A stretch of DNA of 42,176 nucleotides from a virus (IMGVR_UViG_3300010401_000050:1-42176), one strand, 5' to 3'; counted from the first letter of the stretch, positions 22,916 through 30,174 are shown. The notes: generated from the letters alone by a model not told the origin. A program made the numbers and translations.

Positions 22916-23385
22916 AAAGCGGCGCGGTGGGTGATGCTGTGTACCGATACATGCTCTTCCGGGAGTGGGACGCGGCTTTGCCGGCGGTGGTCTTCGTCAT
23001 GCTCAATCCAAGCACCGCGGATGTCGTGGTGGACGATCCGACCGTGCGGCGCTGCATCGCCTTCGCGACGGCGTGGGGTTACGGGCGCTTGGAGGTGCGG
23101 AACCTATTCGCCCTGAGAGCGACTGATCCGCGCGCGCTCGCCAAGCACGTAGCCCCCGTTGGCCCAGAGAATGACGAGGCGATCCGGTCAGCCGCTGCGG
23201 GGCATGATGTCGTAGCGGCGTGGGGTGTCCATGGCGCGCACCTCGGCCGCGGGATGTGGGTTGCGCGCGAGATGCTCCGACCCTTGGCAGCGCGGCTCTG
23301 GCATCTCGGCTTGACGAAGACAGGGCATCCCAAGCACCCGCTCTATTTGCGCAACGACGTGGTGCGCACAGAGTGGGCACCATGA
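22912..23385 (+). CDS. DUF1643 family protein
   Basis: A 157-residue protein with the complete DUF1643 signature: VFVMLNPSTADVVVDDPTVR, a WGYGRLEVRNLFALRATDP block, VGPENDEAI, a VVAAWGVHG strand and the C-terminal LGLTKTGHPKHPLYLR. The activity of this family is not established; it is frequent in phages and near restriction or repair genes. Coupled by ATGA to the loader and to the next nuclease gene. Confidence 0.85.
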   Translation: MKSGAVGDAVYRYMLFREWDAALPAVVFVMLNPSTADVVVDDPTVRRCIAFATAWGYGRLEVRNLFALRATDPRALAKHVAPVGPENDEAIRSAAAGHDVVAAWGVHGAHLGRGMWVAREMLRPLAARLWHLGLTKTGHPKHPLYLRNDVVRTEWAP

Positions 23386-23696
23386 GCCGCTACGCCCGGA
23401 AGACCGACGACAACCACCAGCGCATCGTCGCCGCCCTACGCGCCTTCGGAGCGTCGGTGGCGTCCCTGGCGGCGGTGGGAGGCGGAGTCCCTGACTTGCT
23501 GGTGGGGTACCGCGGCGTCAACTACCTGTTGGAGGTGAAGGACGGCTCCAAGGTGGCGAGCGCGCGGAAACTCACCGCGGCGCAGGTGGAGTGGTTCGGC
23601 GGGTGGCGGGGGCTGAAGCCGAGCACGGTGGAGAACGAGGACGATGCGTCGTGCGCCATCGGCGCGAAGGAGCGGACGTGGCGCGCCGGACGCTGA
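23382..23696 (+). CDS. VRR-NUC-like PD-(D/E)xK nuclease
   Basis: A 104-residue protein with the nuclease core VGGGVPDLLVGYRGVNYLLE then VKDGSK: Asp38, Glu51 and Lys53 match the D-(x)n-ExK catalytic set, and QVEWFGGWRG follows. This compact domain resembles phage VRR-NUC enzymes that cut branched or flap DNA. It could resolve recombination or replication intermediates made with Erf. Start overlaps the DUF1643 stop. Confidence 0.75.
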   Translation: MSRYARKTDDNHQRIVAALRAFGASVASLAAVGGGVPDLLVGYRGVNYLLEVKDGSKVASARKLTAAQVEWFGGWRGLKPSTVENEDDASCAIGAKERTWRAGR

Positions 23697-23713
23697 CGTG
23701 GTATGGTGAGTGA

Positions 23714-24079
23714 ATGACCAAATGCCCGGCCATCGTGAGCAGCAACGCCAACATCGCCCCGGAGCGCCGAGGGAAGCGCTGCGGGAAGCCCGCTGGCCCG
23801 GACGGCTTCTGCTGGGGCCACGGCGAGGGACGGGCGGAGATCAGCGCGCACTCTAGCGCCCGGCAGGCCAAGCGTCGGGCGCTGCGCGAGGAGGCGGCGC
23901 TCGCCATGGTGAACGAAGCGCTGCTGTGCGACGGGAAGAGGCAGCGGACGCACGCCATGTTCTTCCGGTGGGCGGCCGAGGCGCTCCGGAAGTGGCGAGG
24001 CCCATCCTCGGAGCAGGTGGCGCATGCCATGGCGCCAGAGGCGGAGCGTGGCCGGACCGGCTGCGCCACGCGACGCTGA
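23714..24079 (+). CDS. Unknown protein with Cys/His N-terminal module
   Basis: A 121-residue protein. The N-terminus has C4, C23, C33 and H36 in RGKRCGKPAGPDGFCWGHGE, a C-C-C-H pattern seen in small phage zinc-binding proteins; the remainder is a basic helix (SSARQAKRRALREEAALAM) with FFRWAAEALRKW. The ribosome site is weak. The sequence after the second helix looks poorly conserved. Confidence 0.55.
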   Translation: MTKCPAIVSSNANIAPERRGKRCGKPAGPDGFCWGHGEGRAEISAHSSARQAKRRALREEAALAMVNEALLCDGKRQRTHAMFFRWAAEALRKWRGPSSEQVAHAMAPEAERGRTGCATRR

Positions 24080-24095
24080 GCGAGAGGGGATGTCC

Positions 24096-25277
24096 ATGAC
24101 GACGGACGAAGCGTTGGAGCGAGCGGCGCAGTTGGCCGAGGGACCGTCGCGCGAAGTCGGCGCGGCCAAGTGCGGACACGAGCACTGCGTCGACATCGAG
24201 AGGTCGGCGGCGGAGATCCGAGCGATGAAGTCCCCCGGCGCACCGGGCGCCCGGCGTCCACTCGAAGCCCGTCTGCGCGAAGCCCTCAAGGGCACTCCCG
24301 GAGAAGGAGTCCCGTACCTAGACGACGCAGTGGCAGTGCTGGCGAAGGCGTGGCGAGATGCCACGGCGGCGCCCGCTGGTGATACGCCGGTGACGGTCCG
24401 CGAGGCATGCCGGCGAAGGATGCCGCTCGACGGGACCGACGCGCTCCATCTGGAACTCGCCCTGCAAATCACCGAGCGCGACGCGGCCAGGGCGGAGGCG
24501 ATCGCTCAGCGAGACTGCGCGCGAGCGCTGGAATTCGAGCTGGAGTGCCCTGGAACCATGGTGGGCGTGGACCTCTGTGGGAAGTGCCGCGCGTGCATCA
24601 CCCGTGAGCGCGATCATCTGGTGACGGTCCTCGCGAACGAGCGTGCCGCACGACACGATGAACAGGCCAAGCGCATCGAGGCCAACCTCCAGCGCGACCA
24701 CTGGGAGGTCGAGGCGGAGACGCTGAGAGCGAGGTGCGAGACCTCCTACCGCGAGGGCTACGAGGCCGGACTCCAGCGCGCAGCACAGAAGGTCGAGTCG
24801 CGCATCCGCACGGCAATGGCGCTGAGCCAGTCGCCCGCCATGAAGACGCGACCGGACTACCTCGCTGGCCTCGAAGGCGCGCTGACGTTCATTCGGGCTG
24901 CGCAGGCAGATCCGGCACCGACGATGGTTGACTCGCTGCCGGCCGCAGTGAAGACGACGCTCGCGAGCAACCCGCTGGACACCTCCACCCCGGACTACTG
25001 GGAGTTGGCCGAGACAGCATTCGCCGCAGTCCGGGAGATGTTGTCCCAGAAGCAACGGGCGGACGAGGCGCTCACGCGTCTGGAGTTGGCAGGGCAAGAC
25101 CTCGACGAGCACCGGAGTGAGATCGACTCTCTCGCCGCCCGACTGGAGCAGACGCGAGGCCGAGCGGAAGAGGCAGAGGTGCAACTCCGGACGTGGACGG
25201 ACTGGAGCAAACTTACCGCCACCAAGGCCGACGTGGTCTGCATCGAGGGCGTGCGCTTCCAGCGGGTGCGGACGTGA
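24096..25277 (+). CDS. Coiled-coil protein, 393 aa
   Basis: A 393-residue, strongly helical protein with long acidic/basic heptads (AALQITERD-type stretches around 125-150, TRLELAGQDLDEHRSEIDSL around 330-360) and a Cys cluster CGKCRAC near 170. The ATG at 24096 has GGGG 6 nt upstream and is preferred over one two codons earlier that would have no spacing. It ends overlapping the GTG of the next gene. No known domain recognised; possibly a scaffold for a nucleoprotein complex. Confidence 0.6.
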   Translation: MTTDEALERAAQLAEGPSREVGAAKCGHEHCVDIERSAAEIRAMKSPGAPGARRPLEARLREALKGTPGEGVPYLDDAVAVLAKAWRDATAAPAGDTPVTVREACRRRMPLDGTDALHLELALQITERDAARAEAIAQRDCARALEFELECPGTMVGVDLCGKCRACITRERDHLVTVLANERAARHDEQAKRIEANLQRDHWEVEAETLRARCETSYREGYEAGLQRAAQKVESRIRTAMALSQSPAMKTRPDYLAGLEGALTFIRAAQADPAPTMVDSLPAAVKTTLASNPLDTSTPDYWELAETAFAAVREMLSQKQRADEALTRLELAGQDLDEHRSEIDSLAARLEQTRGRAEEAEVQLRTWTDWSKLTATKADVVCIEGVRFQRVRT

Positions 25278-25606
25278 GCGCGCAGCGGGAGCCGTTGGAC
25301 CCACTGGCCGACGCGCTCCGAGTGGTGTTCAGCCGACGTGGCGCGGCGAAGTACCAAGTCCAGGGCGACGAGTTGGCATGGGCCCGTCAGGTGCGCGACG
25401 TGGCCCAAGTGTGCTGGATGCAGGCTGGCGAGCCGGAACGACTGCGCTCCGAGGATGAGGACCGCTCGAAGGTCTGCCGCGATCTCGTCCGCAAGCGCTC
25501 GCGAGGCGCCCGACTGCTGCGTCTCGTCCCCACCGGCCCCGCGCCCGTCCGGCCCGTCAGCGAGAAGACGCCCCGGCGGCGGAAGGTGGAGACTCCGGAG
25601 TCCTGA
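25274..25606 (+). CDS. Unknown helical protein ending the rightward operon
   Basis: A 110-residue protein with a helical centre (GDELAWARQVRDVAQVCWMQ) and a basic, Pro-rich tail. It starts at a GTG overlapping the upstream TGA. Its last 50 bp overlap the 3' end of the convergent methyltransferase-like gene, so the two operons meet with no spacer and no obvious terminator. Confidence 0.55.
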   Translation: MSAQREPLDPLADALRVVFSRRGAAKYQVQGDELAWARQVRDVAQVCWMQAGEPERLRSEDEDRSKVCRDLVRKRSRGARLLRLVPTGPAPVRPVSEKTPRRRKVETPES

Positions 25607-26243
25607 CGACGCTGCGGGCCATGGAGAGGAGTAGGTCCCGGAAGGCGGGCGGCGTGGCCAGCGCCTCTCGCTTCCCGAGCCGCCTCCGAGTGTCGCCCGG
25701 AGCGGTGTCGCCCGGAAAGCGAGTAACGAGTGCCGCGCGCCGATGCCGCCGCTTGATATCTCCGCCACCGTCCGTCACGTAGGCCGGCGCCGTCTCGTCA
25801 GGTGGCGGGCCCCACACGAGCGGCGGCGGGAGCAACCCGTGCGCGTAGAGCCACGTCTCTTTCCTCGCAGCGTGGCCATAGTGGAACTGTTCCACCCGAC
25901 ACGTCCACCCGCCGCCGAACGTCCGCACCCACCCGCCAGCGCTCGGCGGACGCGGAAGTCCGAAATGCGCCCATGCGTAGGACGCGGCCGGATGTTCTAG
26001 CACGCCGCCCCACGTTCGGACCGCCCTCAGCGCCGCCTCGAAACACCCGCCATCCTCCCCGCGCTTGTAGCCGCGCGTCGCCTCCACAAGTCCCGCCAAC
26101 CGACACCACCTTGCGCACGGCGGATGCGCCACCACTGGCCACGGCCCAGCGTAAAGGCGCGCGTCTCTGGCCTCATCCCAAGGGTCACATCCCGGCAGAT
26201 TCCAGTAGGCGCCGCCTTTCGCTACGAACAGGGCCGCAACCAT
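25557..26243 (-). CDS. Uncharacterised PPC/EHP protein (methyltransferase-like)
   Basis: A 228-residue member of a phage and prophage family that I recognise by pattern but that has no established function: GGAYWNLPGCDPWDEARDAR, LYAGPWPVVAHPPCARW (PPC at 41-43), GCFEAALRAVRTWGGVLEHP (EHP at 83-85), WTCRVEQFHYGHAARKETW and a C-terminal FRDLLLSMA. The VVAHPPC and LEHP motifs recall the PPC/ENP motifs of C5 cytosine methyltransferases, though an S-adenosylmethionine loop is not obvious. The ATG at 26243 lies inside the endonuclease VII gene and gives the family's usual N-terminus. Confidence 0.75.
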   Translation of the reverse strand: MVAALFVAKGGAYWNLPGCDPWDEARDARLYAGPWPVVAHPPCARWCRLAGLVEATRGYKRGEDGGCFEAALRAVRTWGGVLEHPAASYAWAHFGLPRPPSAGGWVRTFGGGWTCRVEQFHYGHAARKETWLYAHGLLPPPLVWGPPPDETAPAYVTDGGGDIKRRHRRAALVTRFPGDTAPGDTRRRLGKREALATPPAFRDLLLSMARSVVRTPESPPSAAGASSR

Positions 26244-26457
26244 CGGCGGCGACGAGATAAGCACTGGCGGCGGCGAGGCGATCATGGGAGTCATCAGCGA
26301 ACGCAAGGAGGGAGTTGCAGCGAAAGCACAACAGGCCGCGGATGCGGTCGGACTTGTGGCAGTGGTCCACATAAAGACGACGGGCTGTCCGCATACGCGG
26401 GGCCGGAGATCGACAAATCGCGCACCCGCCACGAGCGACGTAGAGGGCGGCGATCAT
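26185..26457 (-). CDS. Recombination endonuclease VII-like protein
   Basis: A 90-residue protein with the endonuclease VII/HNH treble-clef layout: CAIC (C12, C15), YVDHCHKSDRIRGLLC (D31, H32, H34, C44) and FRCNSLLAFADD (C47, N48), then a SHDRLAAASAYL helix. T4 endonuclease VII resolves branched DNA; this short version has only the nuclease core. Its first 11 residues (MIAALYVARGG) closely match those of the methyltransferase-like protein downstream (MVAALFVAKGG), with which it overlaps by 59 bp out of frame. Start overlaps the previous stop (ATGA). Confidence 0.8.
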   Translation of the reverse strand: MIAALYVARGGCAICRSPAPRMRTARRLYVDHCHKSDRIRGLLCFRCNSLLAFADDSHDRLAAASAYLVAADGCGPVRSERRRLLESAGM

Positions 26458-26654
26458 AACCCGACACCCAGACGGACGACCGCCCGGACCGCCAGCGCCA
26501 GGCGGCATTCCACCACTTCTCGCTCGCGAGCGCGCGCTAGCGGAGAGTCGCCGCTGAGGTATTTGCCCGCATCCAGTTCGGCCTTCTCGGCTTGCGCCAG
26601 CCGCAGCTCCACCAGCGCATCGTGCTGCTCGGGGCTCAACACCTTGGCTTTCAC
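26454..26654 (-). CDS. Small helical protein, 66 aa
   Basis: A 66-residue acidic-basic helical protein (LSPEQHDALVELRLAQAEKA, GKYLSGDSPLAR) starting with GTG at 26654 and preceded by GGAGG 7 nt upstream. Coupled to both neighbours by stop/start overlaps. No motif recognised. Confidence 0.6.
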   Translation of the reverse strand: MKAKVLSPEQHDALVELRLAQAEKAELDAGKYLSGDSPLARAREREVVECRLALAVRAVVRLGVGL

Positions 26655-26956
26655 GGTTTCGCCTCCAGCGCCGCCGTGAGCGCCCGTCGCGTCCACTCCG
26701 CGAGAGACACCCCGTCACCAGCCGCCGCCTGTTGGATGGACATGCGCAGATCGGCCGAGACGACGAGACGTAGATCGGTCGCGTTGTCCACGCGTTTGGG
26801 CCGGTGGGCGAACGGGCGCTGGCGTGGCCCGGAGGCGCAAGGACGGCACAGGCCATCACGGCTTGGCGCCCGCGGGCACCCTTCGGTGGAGCAGATGGGT
26901 AGTCCGCGGGCGATGCGCTCCGGGCGGGGGATGGTGGGGCGACCTGGACCGGTCAT
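26651..26956 (-). CDS. Zinc-finger plus RHH-like DNA-binding protein
   Basis: A 101-residue protein. The N-terminal part has a Cys knuckle (ICSTEGCPRAPSRDGLCRPC); the C-terminal 45 residues look like a ribbon-helix-helix domain (DLRLVVSADLRMSIQQAAAG, then SLAEWTRRALTAAL). It could be a second phage transcription regulator, here in the leftward 30094-25557 operon. Its ATG overlaps the ASCH gene's stop. Confidence 0.7.
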   Translation of the reverse strand: MTGPGRPTIPRPERIARGLPICSTEGCPRAPSRDGLCRPCASGPRQRPFAHRPKRVDNATDLRLVVSADLRMSIQQAAAGDGVSLAEWTRRALTAALEAKP

Positions 26957-27534
26957 CTCGTTGCCCTCGCCTTCTGCCACTGCCTCAGAGCGAAGTCGGC
27001 CGGCCCCTCTTCCTCCGGCCGCCACGCCGCGTCGAATGGGATGCGCCACAGTCCTCCAGCCCCACGCATCGGGATGGGCTCCGGGAGCAACACCGCATCC
27101 CGGAAGAAGAGGAGCCACTTCGCCCCGTGCGTCGGGACCCATGGGCGGATCTTGGCAGCATCGTCCTCCGACACCTCGCACGTGACTCCACCTCGCCCGA
27201 GGATGGAGCGGAACTCGCCGTAGCCCAGACGCTCGCGCTCGTGCGGGCTCGATCGGCGCACCACCCCCACCAGCCTCGCCACCCCCACGAGGGCGCCGCG
27301 AACCTGCATGGCCATCACCTCCGGAGTGGTGACCTTCCGGCCCAACGCGGGCTCCAGCGCCTTCGCCTCGTCGATGCCGATCCAGTGTCGGCTCGCGTGG
27401 ATGCCGATCAACTTCCCTACGGCCTCCAGAGGGGGCCTCGTGTCGGAGTTGATGACGGGGCAGTGTCCTGCTGCCAGCGCCCACGCTTCTGGCTGTGGGC
27501 GGGTAACGGCATGAGTCAGCGTCTCGTCGCTCAT
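26953..27534 (-). CDS. ASCH-like domain protein
   Basis: A 193-residue protein. The start THAVTRPQPEAWALAAGHCP followed by VINSDTRPP and LIGIHASRHW matches the PUA-like ASCH fold (pattern: xRPQPxAWA...GxHAS), believed to bind RNA or modified bases. The C-terminal half, with EVSEDDAAKIRPWVPTHGAK and LLFFRDAVLLPEPI, is typical of phage versions. The ATG at 27534 overlaps the large membrane protein's stop. Substrate unknown. Confidence 0.7.
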   Translation of the reverse strand: MSDETLTHAVTRPQPEAWALAAGHCPVINSDTRPPLEAVGKLIGIHASRHWIGIDEAKALEPALGRKVTTPEVMAMQVRGALVGVARLVGVVRRSSPHERERLGYGEFRSILGRGGVTCEVSEDDAAKIRPWVPTHGAKWLLFFRDAVLLPEPIPMRGAGGLWRIPFDAAWRPEEEGPADFALRQWQKARATR

Positions 27535-28928
27535 GGCGCCGCCACGAGCGACGCCCACGCGAGGCCCGCCCCGCCCTCGACACCACCGAGCCCCAGCGCC
27601 CCGAGCACCGCCGGCAGAGCGAAGCCAGCAGCCAGCAGTGCTGCGACCCCGAGCATCTGAGGCGGCGTGAGACGCACCGCCTCGTCAGGGCCGGGCGCGC
27701 AGGCCGTGATGCCGGGAGCTGGGACCGGAATGCACGGCGTGGCCTGGCGGTGCGTGATCCCGGATCTGTTCGTCCAGCGGCGCCCCAGACGCTCCCACTC
27801 CGCACGCGCCTGTCGTCCGCCACCGCCGCCGCACTTGTCGCGCACCAAGCCCTCCAGGTGCATGGCCAATCCGCCCATGATGTCGGACGGCCTGCTCTCG
27901 CCGAGAGAGTGGGCAGCCGTGGTGAGCGTCCGCGCCAGCAGCGCCAACCCCTGCGCCCAATGGCACCAGATGCCGCCGCGATCCCGAGGGCCTGCGGGGT
28001 AGGCGGCGAGACGAGTCAGTCGCTGGCGCGCGTCATCGCCGCTCACCTCCGGGTCGAGGGAGTCCGCGATGTAGCGGCGGACCATCTGCGGGCCCGGAGG
28101 CCCACGGACGCCGGCCACGCCGCGAAGGTGGATCTCCCAGGAGTCGATCAAGTCTGCCTCGAGCGTGAGGTCTGGCGGGACCACTGGCAGCGCGCCCAGC
28201 GACATCCGCTGGATCAACTCGCGCGGGGAATTCCAGTCACCCTCCGGCCGAGTCCACCGGCACGCCGGCACCCACTTCCACGCCTGGCCACGACCGCCTT
28301 CGGGTGCGTCGGATCGACAAACCCAATACGCCGTCTGGCCTGGTGGGCAGTGGTGATGCTCGCCAGCGTCGCGGGTGGGCCGGGGTCCGCAGAGCGTCTC
28401 ATCCCCGGACGACGCCATGGCCACCGCAGGCAGCAATAGCGCGCCGAGCACCGCCAGCATGCATGCCGCCACCGAAGACGCTCGCTGCGGTGATGCCGGT
28501 GATTCGCCCTCCTCTCGCGCCCGTGCGGTCCGCTCCGCTCGCCCGGCCTCCCAGCCACGCCGCAGAGCCTCCATCGTGCTGATACCTCCTGCGGGCCCGG
28601 TCGAGATGGCGGCGGTGTGCATCACCGCGGCGTCCACCATCGCGTCCACCATCGTGTCGGAGCGCTGGTGGGCTGCGCGCATGGCCACGTGCGCGTCGTA
28701 GCTGCGCTCCACGTCCTCGAGCACGCCGGAGCCATACTCGGCGTTGGCCTTCGCGGCCGCCGCGTCGGCCGCCTCCCAGCTCGGGTAGACGGCGATCACG
28801 TCGCTCTGCTCCAGCAGCTCCGCCGCAGACAGGCCGTCTGCGCTCTCCTCGGCGACCTCGACCGGACGGCACCCGCCGTACGCCGGGGACGAGGGGGACA
28901 GCTCCGGGTGGTACGTGTAGATGGTCAT
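27531..28928 (-). CDS. Large unknown protein with two hydrophobic segments
   Basis: A 465-residue protein with AGGAGG 7 nt before its ATG. Residues 1-145 are soluble and Ala/Glu-rich (WEAADAAAAKANAEYGSGVL). Residues about 151-173 are a hydrophobic segment ending AVAMASSG, which looks like a signal peptide or TM placed mid-protein. The following 240 residues contain several Cys (TLCGPR, HHHCPPG, WVCRS, WVPACRW), and a second hydrophobic stretch (about 422-455: MLGVAALLAAGFALPAVLGA) lies near the C-terminus. No family recognised. An internal start could give a separate exported product. Confidence 0.6.
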   Translation of the reverse strand: MTIYTYHPELSPSSPAYGGCRPVEVAEESADGLSAAELLEQSDVIAVYPSWEAADAAAAKANAEYGSGVLEDVERSYDAHVAMRAAHQRSDTMVDAMVDAAVMHTAAISTGPAGGISTMEALRRGWEAGRAERTARAREEGESPASPQRASSVAACMLAVLGALLLPAVAMASSGDETLCGPRPTRDAGEHHHCPPGQTAYWVCRSDAPEGGRGQAWKWVPACRWTRPEGDWNSPRELIQRMSLGALPVVPPDLTLEADLIDSWEIHLRGVAGVRGPPGPQMVRRYIADSLDPEVSGDDARQRLTRLAAYPAGPRDRGGIWCHWAQGLALLARTLTTAAHSLGESRPSDIMGGLAMHLEGLVRDKCGGGGGRQARAEWERLGRRWTNRSGITHRQATPCIPVPAPGITACAPGPDEAVRLTPPQMLGVAALLAAGFALPAVLGALGLGGVEGGAGLAWASLVAAP

Positions 28929-28947
28929 GTGTTTGCCTCCTGTCCAA

Positions 28948-28970
28948 CCCACGTCCACCATGGACGTGGG
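28948..28970 (-). promoter_or_regulatory. Hairpin before the membrane-protein gene
   Basis: A perfect 9-bp inverted repeat with a 5-nt loop, CCCACGTCC/GGACGTGGG, lies 7 nt upstream of the AGGAGG of the gene starting at 28928. In the mRNA it would form a stable stem directly before the ribosome site and could modulate its access or be a protein-binding site. Confidence 0.55.
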
Positions 28971-28976
28971 AACAAC

Positions 28977-29102
28977 AAGGGCAGTCGAGACGTGCATCGC
29001 AATTACGGGTCCGGATTACCGCCAGAGCCACCTCGTCGCGTCTCCTGCTTGCGGCGTGATGGCGGTTCGGCCCTGAATCGTCTCCCGGTCTCGACTGCCC
29101 TT
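28977..29102 (-). ncRNA. Long nested stem structure (candidate structured leader RNA)
   Basis: A 15-bp perfect inverted repeat, AAGGGCAGTCGAGAC (28977-28991) with GTCTCGACTGCCCTT (29088-29102), encloses 96 nt that hold further nested pairing: GGG(t)CCG with CGGCCC, and ACCGCCA with TGGCGGT. On the minus strand the first base of the element is in the stop codon of the 29101 gene, and the element ends in TTGTTGTT, so it lies between two cotranscribed genes. It may act as an attenuator, an RNA processing signal or a small RNA. No tRNA signature was found. Confidence 0.5.
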
Positions 29103-29244
29103 ACGGTGCTACTTGCCTTCGGTCTCGTAGCGGTGGCTGATCCGCGGCGTCAACGCGCCACCCCGGCGGAGTGAGGTACACGCGCTGACCCTTGGTGCGC
29201 GGGCGAAACTGCGGCACGGCGGCGGCGAACTCGATCGTGGTCAT
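29101..29244 (-). CDS. Small basic protein, 47 aa
   Basis: A 47-residue protein (IEFAAAVPQFRPRTKGQRVY then LTPPGWRV) whose ATG overlaps the stop of the previous gene (ATGA). The TAA lies inside the right arm of the structured element. Function unknown; the MTTIEF opening resembles the MTIYE/MTIYT openings of neighbouring genes, probably a shared translational start context. Confidence 0.5.
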   Translation of the reverse strand: MTTIEFAAAVPQFRPRTKGQRVYLTPPGWRVDAADQPPLRDRRQVAP

Positions 29245-29570
29245 GACTCCATTCCCTCCGCCGCCCGGATGGCCCGGACGCCAGTGCAGGACTCCGGCCG
29301 CGCCCCGGAGGCGAACGCCAGCGCCACGCGCAGGGCCTCCCCATAGCCGGGGAACAGCGCGGCCCCGGTCGCGTCCAGCGCATCCCCCGGCCCCGAGACC
29401 AGCGCAAGCCGGCTGCCAAGCACGCCCACCCACTCCGGCGTCGCCGGGAGCCCGCGGCGCACCACGTACCCCGCCAGCGTCCCACGGGGATAGACCGAGT
29501 GTGGCGCAGTCACCTCGTAGATGGTCATCATGCCGAGGTGGTGGACTGCACGTCCTGCGATCGTGGTCAT
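29241..29570 (-). CDS. Unknown protein with repeated C-terminal motif, 109 aa
   Basis: A 109-residue protein: TIYEVTAPHSVYPRGTLAGY, VVRRGLPATPEWVGV, LALVSGPGDALDATGAALF and a C-terminus CTGVRAIRAAEGMES. That C-terminus matches the one of the protein at 29825-30094 (VRAIRAAEAM), at DNA level through a shared 26-bp direct repeat. Two starts are possible (29570 or 29531) and neither has a strong ribosome site. Confidence 0.5.
   Translation of the reverse strand: MTTIAGRAVHHLGMMTIYEVTAPHSVYPRGTLAGYVVRRGLPATPEWVGVLGSRLALVSGPGDALDATGAALFPGYGEALRVALAFASGARPESCTGVRAIRAAEGMES
29255..29280. repeat. 26-bp direct repeat, copy 1
   Basis: This 26-bp stretch is identical to 29848-29873 and encodes VRAIRAAE in both leftward genes. 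It is long enough to mediate recombination between the two loci and to suggest that one C-terminus was copied from the other. Confidence 0.8.
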
Positions 29571-29600
29571 GGTCTGGTCTACTAGGTGATGCGAGAGGGA

Positions 29601-29828
29601 CTACAGATGCTTGTCCGGGTCGTTGCCGCCGGACTTGCCTGGGCGGATCGAGAAGACGCGGTGGGTGGCGTCGCTGGAGACGGGGGCGTAGATCGTCTCG
29701 GTGCGAGTGGTGCCGTCGCGGCGGATTACCTCGACCTTGCCGTCCGGGCCGATCTGCGCCACGTCGGCCAGCGCCACCCTCACCGCCCACCGACCGTTCC
29801 GCATCCGCGTGTACGTCCCGCGGATCAC
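29601..29828 (-). CDS. Small beta-rich protein, 75 aa
   Basis: A 75-residue protein starting with GTG at 29828, with GAGGTGG 6 nt upstream and overlapping the previous stop. Sequence RGTYTRMRNGRWAVRVALAD, GPDGKVEVIRRDGTTRTETI suggests a small beta-barrel. No family recognised. Confidence 0.6.
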   Translation of the reverse strand: MIRGTYTRMRNGRWAVRVALADVAQIGPDGKVEVIRRDGTTRTETIYAPVSSDATHRVFSIRPGKSGGNDPDKHL

Positions 29829-30094
29829 GGCGCCACCTCGACCATCGCCTCCGCCGCCCGGATGGCCCGGACGCAGGCCCGAAGGCACTCTCCGGAGCGG
29901 GAGATCGGCCGCGAGGTGAACCACGTGAGCGCTCGCTCGCACAGGCGGACCTGCTCCGCGTCCCCAGCCTCGCCAGCCTCGGCCATCAGCCGCTCTACCT
30001 GCTCGTGCGCCACGCCCTCGTCATGGACCTCCAGACAACAGGTGACGATTCCGGGGCCCTCGGGATTCCGGTACGACACGCCGCAGATCGCCAT
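29825..30094 (-). CDS. Unknown protein, first gene of second leftward operon
   Basis: An 89-residue protein. ICGVSYRNPEGPGIVTCCLE is a likely beta hairpin, followed by helices (HEQVERLMAEAGEAGDAEQV) and the C-terminal VRAIRAAEAMVEV motif shared with the gene at 29241. GGAGG is 6 nt upstream of its ATG. Its promoter-like elements lie about 50-80 bp upstream. Confidence 0.6.
   Translation of the reverse strand: MAICGVSYRNPEGPGIVTCCLEVHDEGVAHEQVERLMAEAGEAGDAEQVRLCERALTWFTSRPISRSGECLRACVRAIRAAEAMVEVAP
29848..29873. repeat. 26-bp direct repeat, copy 2
   Basis: Second copy of the identical 26-bp sequence at 29255-29280, here within the 3' end of the leftward gene 29825-30094. Confidence 0.8.
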
Positions 30095-30144
30095 GACTTC
30101 CTCCGGTTCAGACCGCCGCATCCATCGCGCCGACCATGCCCAAC

Positions 30145-30174
30145 AATATAGCACGGCTCGTGCCGCGGTGCCAA
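30145..30174 (-). promoter_or_regulatory. Second leftward sigma-70-like promoter
   Basis: On the minus strand TTGGCA (30174-30169), 18 bp, then TATATT (30150-30145): 5/6 and 5/6 matches to the consensus. It points into the operon that starts at 30094. The spacer contains GCACG-gct-CGTGC (30151-30163), a short dyad that could be a repressor site between the -35 and -10 boxes. Confidence 0.65.

Noticed and set aside
28977-29102. Structured element as a tRNA or an insertion sequence end pair
   Set aside because: No tRNA arms, no transposase and no target duplication; the 96-bp interior is too short for a mobile gene.
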